A stretch of DNA of 64,000 nucleotides. Source: Triatoma infestans (taxonomy: Eukaryota; Arthropoda; Insecta; Hemiptera; Reduviidae). Location of the stretch: positions 62,001-126,000 of the forward strand of contig JAAEAF010000117.1 in the NCBI GenBank assembly GCA_011037195.1. The letters run 5' to 3'. The notes beneath the pieces were generated by a model. That model saw only the letters and a list, made by a program, of their open reading frames with translations. It made no database searches and was not told the DNA's origin. The stretch's first letter is position 1, and each line of letters starts with the position of its first letter. A program made the position numbers and the translations under genes. This document shows positions 10,301 through 22,300 of this stretch, in pieces.

Positions 10301-12959
10301 TAAGCAGTTTCAAGAAATTTGTTGGAGCGATTTTTGAGAAAATCACGAAAAAGTGAAGAAATCATTTAGTAAAGTGTTAAAATAAACGCACTTCCGGTTA
10401 TCCGATTTTTTCAAACTCGGAATTTCAACATGTTTAATTCTAATTAACATTATTAGGAAGGCAGAATTGTATAATAAACCGAAATAGCACTTGAGATGAA
10501 AACCTAACCCCGCCTCTCCCCCAAAAAGGCCATTAAATGAATTTTTCCGGAGAAATGTTTCAAATAAAAGTTGTAGCTCTTTGTATATGTAGTTGATATA
10601 CCAAGTTTAAAGAAAATCGTCGGAGCCATTTGGGAGAAAAACGCAAAAACGTAAAAAAAACTACTAGTAAAGTGGTACTTCCGGTTGAGGTATTTCGCTA
10701 GTCAGATGGAGAACGTACAGTCAGATCCCATGGTGTTACCTAAACGGAATATCAAGTTTCAACTTTCTATGGTTTTTCGTTTTTGAGCGATGCTGTTCAC
10801 ATACATATATACACACACATACAGACCATTTGCTAAAAACCACTTTTTTGGACACAGGGGACTTCAAAACGGATATTTTCGGTGAAAACTCGATATCGAA
10901 AATTTGACACGATTACAATACTTCCTCTTACTAGGAGTAAAAGAAAGTAATAATTTCTTCAAAAAAGCAAAAGGGTTAGTCAGCCAGTATTGAAAAGGAT
11001 TGTTAAACAATATTCAGGATGTTATTCAAATGTTACAGCCAATCTAAAAAAAATGAAATTACATCAAACAAATTACATGTCAGTTATTAAAGCAGAAGGT
11101 CGTGTATTGTAATATTTGTCATTCATATTTTAATTGGATTATATTAAAAAAAATCGTTCATTGAAATTCGCAGTTTCATTTCTAAAGTAGAATGGTAAAA
11201 GAAAATATTTTTTTTTTTGTTATTTCAATTATACCAAACACGAGTCCTTTTTAAAACGATTATGGTTTGTAAAATAATGAGTCTTACTAATTCATTAGAA
11301 TTTATAAAGATTCTAAAACCAATTTATGAAATTTCAATTCATTTTTGAGATGGAATTTCAATATTGTTAAAACATCAGCTTCTAATTAAAAAAAAAAAGA
11401 TCTGGTGTGAAACAGAAACAACTTTCTTATACTGATTTATTTATTTTTGTATGGTATAAGAAATTGTTGTGTTTGATTAGACCTGTTAAGAATAAGCCTA
11501 AACTATAACAAAAAAAAAAAAAAATTAAGAACAAAAAATAATCCCTACTGAAAGCAAAAATGAAATTGCACTGCTATCTATGTATGTAATATTAGTGACC
11601 AGGTTTTCAACAATTACTCGTATAATAATACAATATTTATGATAATAATAATAATAATATTTTATTAATTTATAAAATGAAATTATAATATAACAAACAT
11701 ATTATTAATTTGATCACTGTTACTTAATAGACATTTCATCTGTAAATTGGATTTTTATTTCCCTCTTACTCCAATTAATACAATTTAATTGACAAATTTT
11801 GATTAAATTGCAATGCTTAAGTTTAGTTCGGCTTGCTATAAAAAAGATGTTAGGAGTTATAGGTACATATACCTAGCCTGTGTTGAAGCTAACAAGATAA
11901 GTGTGAAATTAAAGTGATAAGTGCAGTTAGCATTCCAAGTTTAAATAAAACCCTTTATCCATTTTCAAGAAAATCCCAAAAAATTCAAAAATCTATCACA
12001 CTTTTGGTTAAATGATTTTCTTCAATTTTGAATACTATCAATGCTTCCACAGTACTTAATATTATATAAGTGCTAGAACCAAATATTGTATTGAAGAGGC
12101 ACTTTACAAGAAAACTTAACGATGCTCTTTTCCCCCAGAACCGACTAAAAAAATCAATTTTTCTGAAGAAATGTTTTACTAAAAGTGGTAGGGCAGTTAT
12201 GCGTGTAGATAATATTCGGAGTTGAAGAAAAATCGTTGGGAGTCATTTCGAGAAAATTGCGTAAAACTGAAAAAAGTAATTTACTATAACTTAATCAATG
12301 ATTACATTTAATTAATAAAAAGTTTAAATCAGAATTCTTCAAATTGTCTAGTTATAATAGGAGAAATGTTTGAAGAGAGTAAAATCATTAAAATAAACAC
12401 AATAGTGGAATTTTAATTAATTAAAATCCTACATATATTCAGATTCCATATACACTCTTCAGGTTACTATTACATAACATATAATATTTCCTTAAAAAAA
12501 AAGTAATTATAATAAATTGATATTAATCCTTCTACTAGTTATATATACTTTTATGTTTCCGATATTTTTTTATTTACCTAAGCTTATTTATTTATGCAAG
12601 TACAAAATATATTCACAATAGTTAATTTTGATCGTTACCTAAGTTTATTCCAATTACTGTTGGCAATTTAACATGTTTAATTATATATTATCATTATATA
12701 TAATTTTATTTTTTATTTAGAATAAGTATAGTTATTTTTTACACATATTATTTATTTATTAGATATTTATTGTTCTAATCAGTTAACCATAAAAATTCAA
12801 TGTATGTCGCATCGACTTTGTCACTTACTCACGTTGTAAACTTAAAATACAATTAATATATTAGAGGCATAGTAATGCATACTTACATTCTTCTTCATCA
12901 GCTATATCAGCGGAATTTAATCTTAACAAATTAGTTAAAAAAAACATTAAAACTCTCAT
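4323..12959 (-). CDS. Clip-domain serine protease homolog (catalytically inactive), 8 exons
   Basis: Eight exons join with matching phases: 12959-12887, 9113-8951, 8878-8679, 7836-7728, 7649-7468, 4896-4795, 4721-4525, 4442-4323. The total is 1146 nt, or 381 residues. Residues 1-18 form a signal peptide ([12 protein letters not shown]). The clip domain has Cys 51, 57, 63, 85, 95 and 96, plus an extra Cys74. Cys117 precedes a chymotrypsin-like domain. His171 sits in the intact TAAHC motif. The catalytic Asp is Asn229 (RHNIALL), and Ser195 is Gly325 in SGFGGAP, with Asp194 replaced by Phe324. The activation site R-IVGG is replaced by NNWWSS (123-128). The Asp189 equivalent (D319) remains. Known clip-domain SPHs act as secreted cofactors in prophenoloxidase activation or Toll-type cascades. 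A non-enzymatic cofactor or decoy role is inferred. Intron 1 (3.8 kb) and intron 5 (2.6 kb) carry transposon debris. Confidence 0.92.
5093..5375 (-). other. Unassigned open frame inside intron 5 of the protease homolog
   Basis: A minus-strand frame of about 90 codons has a hydrophobic stretch ([15 protein letters not shown]) followed by a charged tail rich in Lys, Glu and Gln that ends at a stop at 5093. An overlapping frame upstream reads Arg/Pro-rich sequence, suggesting a frameshift. No splice signals link it to the host gene. It abuts the BEL/Pao fragment at 5461 but lies on the other strand. It could be a decayed transposon tail or chance. Family unknown. Confidence 0.2.
5461..5632 (+). 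repeat. Left LTR of the deleted BEL/Pao element
   Basis: The repeat starts TGTGATATACTGAG and contains AATAAAAGTGTAGCAACGA near its end. It aligns over its whole length with 6597-6766, with substitutions and small indels. The exact 3' border is uncertain because gag follows without an obvious primer-binding site. Confidence 0.7.
5639..6400 (+). pseudogene. BEL/Pao gag remnant
   Basis: The frame at 5639-5911 opens with the typical BEL/Pao gag motif: a Leu/Lys lead-in, then [16 protein letters not shown], followed by the conserved helix that contains [18 protein letters not shown]. Broken frames to about 6400 continue with the gag C-terminal region and end near a zinc-knuckle-like stretch (KKGMCIKCP). 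Frameshifts and stops, including around 5911 and 6340, make it non-functional. Gag would form the particle shell for reverse transcription. Confidence 0.7.
6597..6766 (+). repeat. Right LTR of the deleted BEL/Pao element
   Basis: The repeat starts TGTGATATAGTGGAAGG directly after a polypurine tract and ends near GTAGCAACGATAAGG. It pairs with the repeat at 5461. Divergence between the two indicates an old insertion. Confidence 0.7.
8640..8669. repeat. (ATA)n microsatellite
   Basis: About ten ATA/TAA units lie just inside the third intron of the protease homolog, beside the donor of exon 3. A shorter run of the same unit lies at 11641-11660. Confidence 0.9.
9950..10955 (+). repeat. Repeat family A, full-length copy 1 (about 1 kb)
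   Basis: The copy begins with an A-run and TCTGGTGTGAAACACTCACA and ends at ACTAGGAGTAAAAGAAAGTAA. In between, a unit recurs about every 290-300 bases, marked by ACTTCCGG at about 10089, 10390 and 10677, each preceded by AAAATCG.CGGAGCCATTT-like sequence. It matches 52188-53217 across its length. No open reading frame is present, so it is non-autonomous or satellite-like. It lies in intron 1 of the protease homolog. Confidence 0.85.
11390..12290 (+). repeat. Repeat family A, degenerate copy
   Basis: The block opens with an A-run and GATCTGGTGTGAAACAGA. Farther on it shows decayed counterparts of the family's GAGAAATGTTT and AAAATCGTYGGAG...CATTTYGAGAAAAT segments (12120-12270). A stretch near 11470-11870 is not recognisable as family A and may be an insertion or decay. 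Confidence 0.55.
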
Positions 12960-13589
12960 TTTCTGTTATAATTATAGGGAAACTATCCAAATAAATAATA
13001 CTAAATGAAAACTGGTTTACAAAATAAAATAAGCATATAGAATAGTCAGTTAAAGATGAGTATCAATCTACTGATTGGTGCTATGAAATGACATCCTTTA
13101 CATAGCAAAATAGACAATGAAGTGGCATTGACTTTGAATTTCCTGCAGTATATACATTTCATTTTCTTTTCAATTATATAAAATAAAACCAAAATTATAT
13201 TAACATAATTATTAGAAGTGAACTTTTTTTTTTTTATAACTATGATGTTTGACAATTTATCCTCCATCCAAAAAGAGAAAGACTAGTTAAGAATAAGTGA
13301 ATGTTTTTTCATTAATTTTACAGTTTTCAACATCAAAGAAGTAGAGATTACCAAACATTGTTGAATTGTGAATCTGTCTCTATACATCTGCGAGAGCCAG
13401 GAGACAGCGATATTTTCTAGCACTGTTCTTGACCGAGAAGTCAAACACAAATATTGCTCAGAAAATACATAATACGATTAGGACAATGTATCTGTTATAT
13501 TATAGTTGTAGAACTGCTTTCATTTATCACCGCTGAAATATACTTTTCATATAAAAATATCTTTTGAATTTATAGGAAGATGCATTGTC
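12960..13589. other. Intergenic: upstream of the protease homolog, no gene recognised
   Basis: This should hold the promoter and 5'UTR of the minus-strand protease homolog that starts at 12959. No clear TATA/initiator pair could be chosen with confidence. Confidence 0.35.
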
Positions 13590-15860
13590 TTCCATCAAAA
13601 TGGAATTCCACAAGATTCAGCGTAAACAATGTCAATTGGAATATTTTTCAATAGACCTATGCAAGTTCTCATGCCTCTGTATTGGATGATCTCTAAAGGT
13701 TTGAAAGTAGACCGTCGTGCCTGGCAATAAAAGAAACAGCCAAAATCAGTGATCCATCTAATTGTATCTCGGTAAAATAATGAGCTAATATTAGGGTCTC
13801 CGCCCCATCTGTTATGGGATATAGCTTTTAGCACATTAAGGTATTTGCCACTTTTCTTCGCCAGAAGTATTTCCATGACAATTTTCTATCCAACACTAGC
13901 CCTAGAAATTTCACTGAATATGTACATGCGAAAGGTTTTCGTGCTAATATTAACTAGGTGGAATATTAATCCTTCTTTTGCGCCTATATGGAACCACCAA
14001 TACATTTACTCTCGGATACGATCACCATTTTTTGACGACCAATCAAGGATACAGCGAACTGTTTCGTCTAGGCATTTTATACCGATTTCCGCAGCTGTAT
14101 GAGCACTAGATACACAAATGCCGTCAGCGAATCTCCGGACTTAGGATGCTTTCTACGTCAGATATATAAATCCCGTAGAATAACAGACCCAGGATTCGTA
14201 ACTGGGTGGTCCTGGGTTCTAGTATCTTGTCATTGATGCAGAGATAATTAATCTATTGGACAATAAGGTTAAAATATTTTTAGCGAATTTAATCGGTAAT
14301 CCTACTGAAATTAATTTTTGGAAAAGAAGACGTATCTGCATGTTATCTTATGCAACATTAATATCTAGAAATAGAAGATTATCTAGAGTAAGATTTTAAT
14401 GGAAGTGTAATACTGGTAATATCTGGCAGATCAAATTTTGAAAATAGGGCTCATTTAATTAATTGGGCCTAATTTTCAAAAATTGATCTGTCACGTGGAA
14501 ACCCAACCTGGATTCTGGCAATTTTTGATGGAACTCCAGCTACCATTCCAGTCGGGTCTTAACTAGTCGCTCGAAAGTCTTGAGCATACATGACCTTAAA
14601 GAAATTGGTCGATACGAGTTACAATCTTGAGCGAGTTTTTAAATACTGAAACTATTATGCACTTTTTCGAGGCCAGTGGAGAATTTCATTTTAGCCAAAA
14701 TTCATTAAATAATTTCAAAAGGACTAATTTGACGTTAATTGTCAATTTACTTTTGATACTTCTGGAGTGTTATCATTGGGTAGCTCCACTCATTATGTAT
14801 AGTATTTTTTTTTATACAATCAGCGCGATAGCGCTGTAACAATTATAGTATGTTATTTATAATAATTGTTACTTACAGCGCTATCCCGCTGATTGTAGCA
14901 TAAATAAAGATAAAAAAAAATAGTTGGCGATTATATAATTTCTTAATTTTATTCCAGACTGATTTTAGTGGGGTTTGTTTATTTAGTCTTCATAATACTC
15001 TTGTTTGCTTCTTTAATTGGTCTTTTAGCTGCAGCATAGTAAATTTTGTAATATAGGAAAATTCCTGCCGATGGATTGGTTTTAAATTTGTGAGATGCCT
15101 CTTTGCTTTCAGCGACCGCTTCCTCTCACTTTCATTTCACCAACAAGTACTCGCTTGAAAATTCGTCCTTTATTTAAATTTCTGGATGGCAAGCGGATTG
15201 TGTTATTTAAACCTATAAATTTTTCATAAGTGTTACAACGGAAGAGTGAGATATTTTCTGTAGACAACTTTGTAAAAAGTCCCAATTGGCTTGCTTTATG
15301 TTCCATCGTCTGTTAGGGACAAGTGATATGGAATGACCTCTTTGTTGGAAGAAATTAAAGTTGGATAGTGATCAGATCCATAAGTTTCCTCGAGTAAGGA
15401 CCGATTCAGAAAATAAGACAGATTGGGTGAACAAAAACTAATATCGAATGCCGACTGGGGAATAAATATTTCTGGGGTGTTTTTATAAGGTTGGACTTTA
15501 AGGAAAACAAGATTATTGTTACATATTGCCTCTTGCAAATTAAAACCATTTCTATCAGCGAAACTCGAATCGTACACGATATTATGAACATTATAACATC
15601 CGCGAGTATTAAAGGAGTAATTCGTTTTTTTTTATAAAACGATCACAATCATCATTGTTTACCTCATTGTTGGAAGCATTATAGCTTGATATTATACTTA
15701 TTTCATTATTTTCCGACTGACTAGATATGGCCCCCGTCTGTACATTATTTATACTTTCCAGATCATTAATTGGATTGAAAAGAATTTTGGTTTTAATTAA
15801 TAGAGCTACACCTACATACCCACCTGAATGATCATTACATATATGTTGTAACCTTTAAAT
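13590..15860 (-). pseudogene. Decayed LINE (endonuclease and reverse transcriptase remnants)
   Basis: On the minus strand, 15850-15296 carries a broken apurinic-type endonuclease: a GVALLIKTKI segment, then DRNGFNLQEAICNNNLVFL, then the terminal FDISFCSPNL and GSDHYPTLIS motifs. 15306-15109 reads like the linker. 13876-13595 reads like the RT thumb (KAISHNRWGGDPN, LEIIQYRGMRTCIGLL, IPIDIVYAES). The palm motifs between are too decayed to place, and many stops are present. Such elements move by target-primed reverse transcription. The domain order fits I/jockey-type LINEs. Confidence 0.7.
14814..14898. repeat. Inverted repeat / hairpin inside the LINE remnant
   Basis: TACAATCAGCGCGATAGCGC at 14815 is followed by its near-perfect inverse at 14876-14897, giving arms of about 33 bases around an A+T-rich loop. 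T- and A-runs flank the two sides symmetrically. It may be a small foldback insertion. Confidence 0.75.
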
Positions 15861-16362
15861 TTAACGGATTGAGTTGGTTTGAAGTTTCTTCTAAGTTATT
15901 GATAAGTATATACGGATAAAAAGCCAACATTTGATTTTTCAAAGCGAGGAAAAATAAAATGCCCCTCCCCAGTGATTATTGTAATTCTTAATCAATTATC
16001 ATTTTGTTTCGTAGGTTTTGGTTTGCCTTTAATTGTTGCATTTAGAAAAAAATAATTAAGCAGTAAATAATTTTTGATAATGCTAGGAAATTTTACTTAA
16101 TCATTTCATGCAATTTTAAAAATGGTCGATTCTTGTTGTGGAAATAAATGGATGAGATAAGGTTAAAGCATTGAGTGCTTTGTTGCATAAACTCTCAAGT
16201 GAATTGTGTTGATTTTGGTATACTGAACTTGTGCATTCTTGTGTTTACTAATTATTTTCTATTCTTTTTTTTTTTTTGGTTTCTATAGACATGGATCTAT
16301 TTTCCTTGAGAGGTTCACTATGATAAAGTGTTTAACCTTTCCATTTTTGCATAGAGTTGGAT
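15861..16362. other. 5' flank and putative 5'UTR/intron of the zinc-binding gene
   Basis: No coding exon is certain here. A pyrimidine tract followed by GCATAG at 16349-16354 is a good splice acceptor just before the first clear coding exon, so at least one untranslated or short coding exon probably lies upstream. Confidence 0.4.
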
Positions 16363-19300
16363 ATGACAAGTGAACATTACAGTTCTTCTTACGATCATTC
16401 AAAATTTCAGAATAGAGCACACAATCCTCAGTATTTGAATCCCGGTTTCCCCAATAGAAAACCAACTGAAGGTGAGATTGATCAATTCATTGAGTTATTA
16501 AAAAATTCAAATAGTGCTAGTCAAAGTGATGATAATATACAGAATAACGCAACACAAACCCAAACTCAGTATGGGGATACTGATTTAAGAACAGAAGTTA
16601 GTCATTTTAAAACGGAGAGTGTGGTGAGGTCACCTTCTAATAAGTCTAATGCTCGAGTAGTCCTTAATGAAGATGGTATTTTAATGAAAACCATTCACGT
16701 TCAGTCACCAGAAAGCTATATAGCAGAATCTGAACGTTTCGAACAAAAACTACCTCATAAAGATGATTTAAAACAAGATGACGCTTATAAATCCAGCAGA
16801 GGTTATATTCAAGCTAGTAACGATTACCTAAGAAAGACCACATTTTTAAATAAAAAATCAGAACTGAAGGTAACAATTTCTCGTGACCAGGAGAAAACCC
16901 AAACCTGCAGTTCAGGATTTGAAAGTAGAGGACTGATTTCAGGTAGTGACATTGATACGCGATTGGTATCAGAAGAGATGATGTATTCAAAAAAATTAAT
17001 AGAAAAAGAGACTTATTCCAGGTATGCAAATCCTATATTAATTTATAGCTTAAAGTCAAACAAAGTTTTGTTTTCCATTAAATTCAAACATTTCATGGTT
17101 ACATTTTTAATTCTTAATATAGATATTTATTTGTAAGAAGTTTCGGAATCTTTCAGCATATTTAGATAGTATTACTCGACTATATTATTATCATTTTAGT
17201 AACTTGAACAACTTTTATTGTCTTATTTATATGACCTATATCACATGTCGATGGACATATGATTATATTAAGACATGTCTATTATCTCTATGTAGGGATT
17301 TTGCAGCCTTCTATTTTTTGATAAAAGTAGTGTATTCATAACTTAATTTGGAACAGCACTTATTCAGCATTAAGAATTATCTTTATAGCAGGTTGTAAGA
17401 ATAAAGTGGTTAGAATGTTATTAAGTCCTTACAAAATAAATTATTTTTCCTTTTCCAAATTATATACATTATACTTTTCTCAGACGGTATTTTGTGAAGC
17501 TAGTCGCTTTATATTTTTATACGTTCTGTTATTTTGGTTTTATTAAAATATATTCTTTATTAAATATATTTAAATTGCAGGGACTTAGGGCGTTCTCCTC
17601 ATGTTAAAGAGAGTTTTACAGATGAATTTTTTGATTCCAGTACTTACAGCAAATGTTCTACTAAACCTCATCCAATTGGTTCAGATATTCCACCAACACC
17701 AACTGTGAGTGTTTTTTAACATTAATTAAAATAATTTTGATTAAATTTTCTTTATTTTATATACAGAATGGTACATTTTGTTTAAACAATGAAGAGAAAT
17801 GTACATATATCTAAAACTAGAAATTTTTTAATGGAAATAATTAAAATTTTATTTTTAATGGGAATATTAAAAATGAGGGAAGCTTGAACACCATTTTGAC
17901 TGTCTTCGTGGAGCTGATTATATTTCTCGGAAATTGAATGCATGAAAATTGTTGTATACATAAAATTGTCTAGTAGTTAGAGTAGGATCATAAATAAGAA
18001 TTATTGATTATCTTATCATTTTACTTTGAATGTATAAATGCGGTGCTACTTTATACATTTTCAGTCTATGTATGTGAATATTAAATAATGCTATAAAGAT
18101 TCTATTTTACATGGTAAGTTAATTTTTTATTTTAAGAGAGCATTTTATTACCAGGATGAATCTGCCAGTTGTTATTGTCTTTAATATTTAGTAATAGCAT
18201 AATATAATTTCAGCCTCCAATGTATACACAGCGACGTTCACATTCAGGAGATGTACGGAATCAACGAGAAGGATCCCCGTATTATTATTCTGAAAATACT
18301 AGCGTGAGATTAAAAGGTAGAAAAGACAGTTCTCCGAATCGAAGCTGTTATCCTCATGGTAGAGATAAACATTCAAGATACCAACCTCTTACTCCACAAA
18401 GATCAAGAACACCATCACCACACAGAAGGAAACGAAATTCAAGGGACAAAGATTTCTACAATCCAAATGAGGAAGTTGGTTTCGCTGAATATCATATGCG
18501 AACTCATTCTCCAGAAATAAAGGAACGAAGAAGCGATGTACGATATGAGAAAAAAAAATCCCCAATAACCATACCTTCACCACCTTCACCTCCTCCGCCA
18601 CCAGTTCTAAGTGTTATGAAAAAAAAGAAGACAAAACTTAAGTCAGATGAAGAACAAAGTAAGATCAAGAAAACTTCAACTAATCCACTTTCAACGGTAA
18701 GAATAATTTTAATTTCCATTTTTAATCTACATGTAATTATAAGCCCTTACAAAATATATTATAGTATATTTGTTCATAAATTGCAATAATCAACTTCCAG
18801 TTTATTCTGTGGATGATTTTTAGTAATTAGTTCGTTGTATCAGATATTGAAAGTTGAACAAAGATTTTTCTCCTTTAATTTGCTTGCTTTGATTTTCTAC
18901 TACTCTTTACTTACGAAAAGTCTTTATTTTTAAATATTTTAAAAATTGTATACTCTTTAAAAAGTCAATTTTCAGGTTTGATATAGATCTGAGAGCATTA
19001 ACTTGCAGCATTGAACCTATAAAAGCTTAATTTTCCCTGATTTAAAGAATAAAAACAATGAAAGAATATTAAATATAAAATAAAAATATTAATGGTTTTT
19101 ATTAGTATTAGTGAGAAGTCTATGCGTTTAGATTAATTTGAAGTTTGCAATCTATCTGCCTCTTATTACTGTATCCAAAAGAAACCATTATTTTCCATTA
19201 TTCGAATAAATTTGTTTGACTAAGACTGTTGATTAAAGAAAAGGCGATTACGGGGTAATCTGCCCAAAATGTAGATGATATTAACCTTTTAAGCTTCCCA

Positions 19301-22300
19301 TGTTCGAAAGTTTTTTAGCAAATGATTGTGCATGTGTCTGTATATATTTTTGTGAGAAAACAATAAACAAAACAAGAAAACTCCTCATAGAAAGCTCTAA
19401 TGTGATATGCTATTTAGATAGCATCACGGAATCTGACACAAAGTTTTCGATCAAAATATTTTCGGCAAGTGCAAAATTTCTTATTTATTTAAATTTTTGT
19501 TTGCAATTTTCCCGAAAATGGTTTATTTTGTATTAAACTTGTTCACAAAAACATTTATGTAGCCTAGGTCTCAGGAGTGCTTTTGTGCCATAATGTTTTG
19601 AGATTACTGTGATAATTCAGTGTTAAGGAACTTTTAAAAGCAATGGCTTTTTTACTCATCTTACTGTAATTAATTCAGATTTATAGGATTTGTATTTATT
19701 TCATTTCATATAAATGGTTAATAAAAAATTCACTCCTCCCAAGTCCTGCGAAGTTAATGAAAAATGTATAAATTTGTGGCGGTAGTTTTTTTAACTATCA
19801 TCGAAGTGATTGTAAGGGTTAGATTTTCTGTAATTAATCATGCTTATAAATAAGACGTTAGTCTAAACTGTTGAACCTTTAGATAAAACATTTTTCTGAA
19901 ATTGTGTTCGGATGAGATTAAATTACGAATAGATCTCGAACGTTCTTAGATTTGTGCGTTGAATACTGTCTTTGAGCTGGGATTCTGAATTTAAGTGCCC
20001 TTAGTATTAAAGAAAAAAAAAAAATTACTAACCCCAATTGAAGATTGATTTACAATACGTTCCTACAGATTGCAATAAATACGAAAGAATTTTAAAACAA
20101 AAAAAGAGAAAGTAAAAATAAAACGAATGTTTATTCCAAAGACATATTTGTAAACAAAAAGAGCAGTGAGGTAAATTTGTACACAAATATGCAAACCTTG
20201 ACGATGCACAATTTGAATCGAACTTGCGTTTCAAACGTATGGATTAATTGAGGTTGCGTTTCAGAGGCAGAGTAGGCAGAAATAACCATTGTAGAGGAAA
20301 TTATTTAGTATTAAAAGAGAGCTTCTTGCATTTTATCTGAATATTTATGAAAGCCATTATATTTAATATAAACAATAGTTATGTTTGGCCGATGTTAATC
20401 AGACAAGCAAAATATTAGTTTTTTCTTTGGCCCCAGCCAACTAATATGTTTCATTATATTTAATGTTCACCTTTCTTATGGCCAAAAATCTTCATTTAAT
20501 TTTCAGTTAGACTGGCTTCCATTGCTACAGTTGCCAGCGTTTTAATTATTTAAACACATCGCTCGCTTTTTCTTTGATTTCCCCCACAAATATAAAATCC
20601 TTTTACTTTTTGTTTTTATGACATTCCCTCGATTTCTCATTTGCCTGATGAGCGTAAGTTGATTCCACAGCATCATATTGAATTGGAAAGCTATTGTTAA
20701 TACCAGACCTCTTTTACGAAGCTTGTGATGGCGAGCAGTGACATGCTTACTTCCCAACTTTGGAACACACCTGGCAGTTCTTTGCCTTGGAGAGCTGTTG
20801 CGGCTTAAGTTTCTCTTCTCCGGTTCTAAAGTGCATCGGAATGAGTTGCCTCGTGCAGTATTGACTAACTTGTCACACTACTAAAATTTAAGGTTAATAA
20901 TGGCAAGAAGAATGAACTTGTGAAATAATAGAATATCTTTATATTTGTACTGACCAAGTAGTTCACCAAACCAGTACAATACAACAAAATACAAGCAAAT
21001 TTTACTAGTTCTGCTACACATATCAGTGTTTTCCACCATTACCAACAAAACCATAAAGATTTCCTAAAATCATCATCATCATTCACAGAAGTACCAAACA
21101 TTCCTCCCAGCCTTGCACAAATTCAAAATTATTTCAAAATAAAATAAGTAAAACATGAACAAAAAAATAATACATTACCACTAAATAATGTCCATGAAGT
21201 TCTATAACAAATATGTATCAATATTTGGGCACAATTTAACTGTGTCTTAAGTAGGTGGTACCTAAAGCGGTAGAACTATGGCTGCTCTAACTATTCCATC
21301 ATTACCTGGATGAGTCTCAACGACTTTAGCCATCTTCTACTGAAAAGGTGGTAAATTATCTTCTTTGAGCAGGACTAATGGTTCCTAGTTCGATATTGCT
21401 TACCTTGGATCACCATTTACCTCATTCTTGAAATGAAGATAAATATTCGAATGACCAACTTTTCCAGAATTACTGCATCAACGTTTGGACCAGCTTCATC
21501 GTTTAATTCGATTTTGAGGTATGCTCATGTAATCGGGTTCTGCTAGCAAGATAAGAGGACCGACCACAAGGAAGTGAGAGGTGATTAGGACTGTAAAATT
21601 GTTGGGATTTGAGGAAAGAGTTGGAATTGTTGGAATGAGAGGACTAGAGTTTAATATTGCCTCAACCTGCGCTAAAACTGTATAATATTCTTCAAATGTC
21701 AGCCAAGCCCCCCATTCGTAACTCTTCGTAGATGAATCTTAAGTGCCTTCACTCCGGCCTCCCAAAGACCTTTGAAATGTGGCCAACCGGTTAGAGAAAA
21801 ATGCCAATTGATTCCTTCATTTACCAACGATTCCTTAATAGCTCCACTAGCCCCATTTTCTTTAAACTTCTTTAGTTCATTATACGCTCCTACAAAATTA
21901 GAGCCATTTGTCCGAACAAATATCCACCACAAGAAACGGCGTAATGAGACCAAAGGCTGTCGAGAGGGTCACTCACTAGTTCAACGTGTATTGCTCATGT
22001 CACAAAGCATACAGAAACAGCTATCCATACTTTTCTTTTAGTTATTGTTATTGATCTTCTTTTATATATAGATTGGTCCACAGAAATCTATATAGTAGTT
22101 TGAAAAGCTTTTCCTGGGGATACTCTCGATCTGGGCAAAGGAGATAAAGGATGTTAAATTTTTACCAATGTTCCTTTTACAGATTCTATATTCATTAACT
22201 AGTTATTTGGCGGCCTTCTTACTGTTTAAAGGCCAGAATTCATTCCTTACCATAGCTATTAAGGTTTGAGGTCCAACAAGTAAACCCTTCAAATGGTACT

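Noticed and set aside
18389..18719. Antisense frames opposite the SR-rich exon
   Set aside because: They are shadows of the biased codon composition of the sense exon and have no support of their own.
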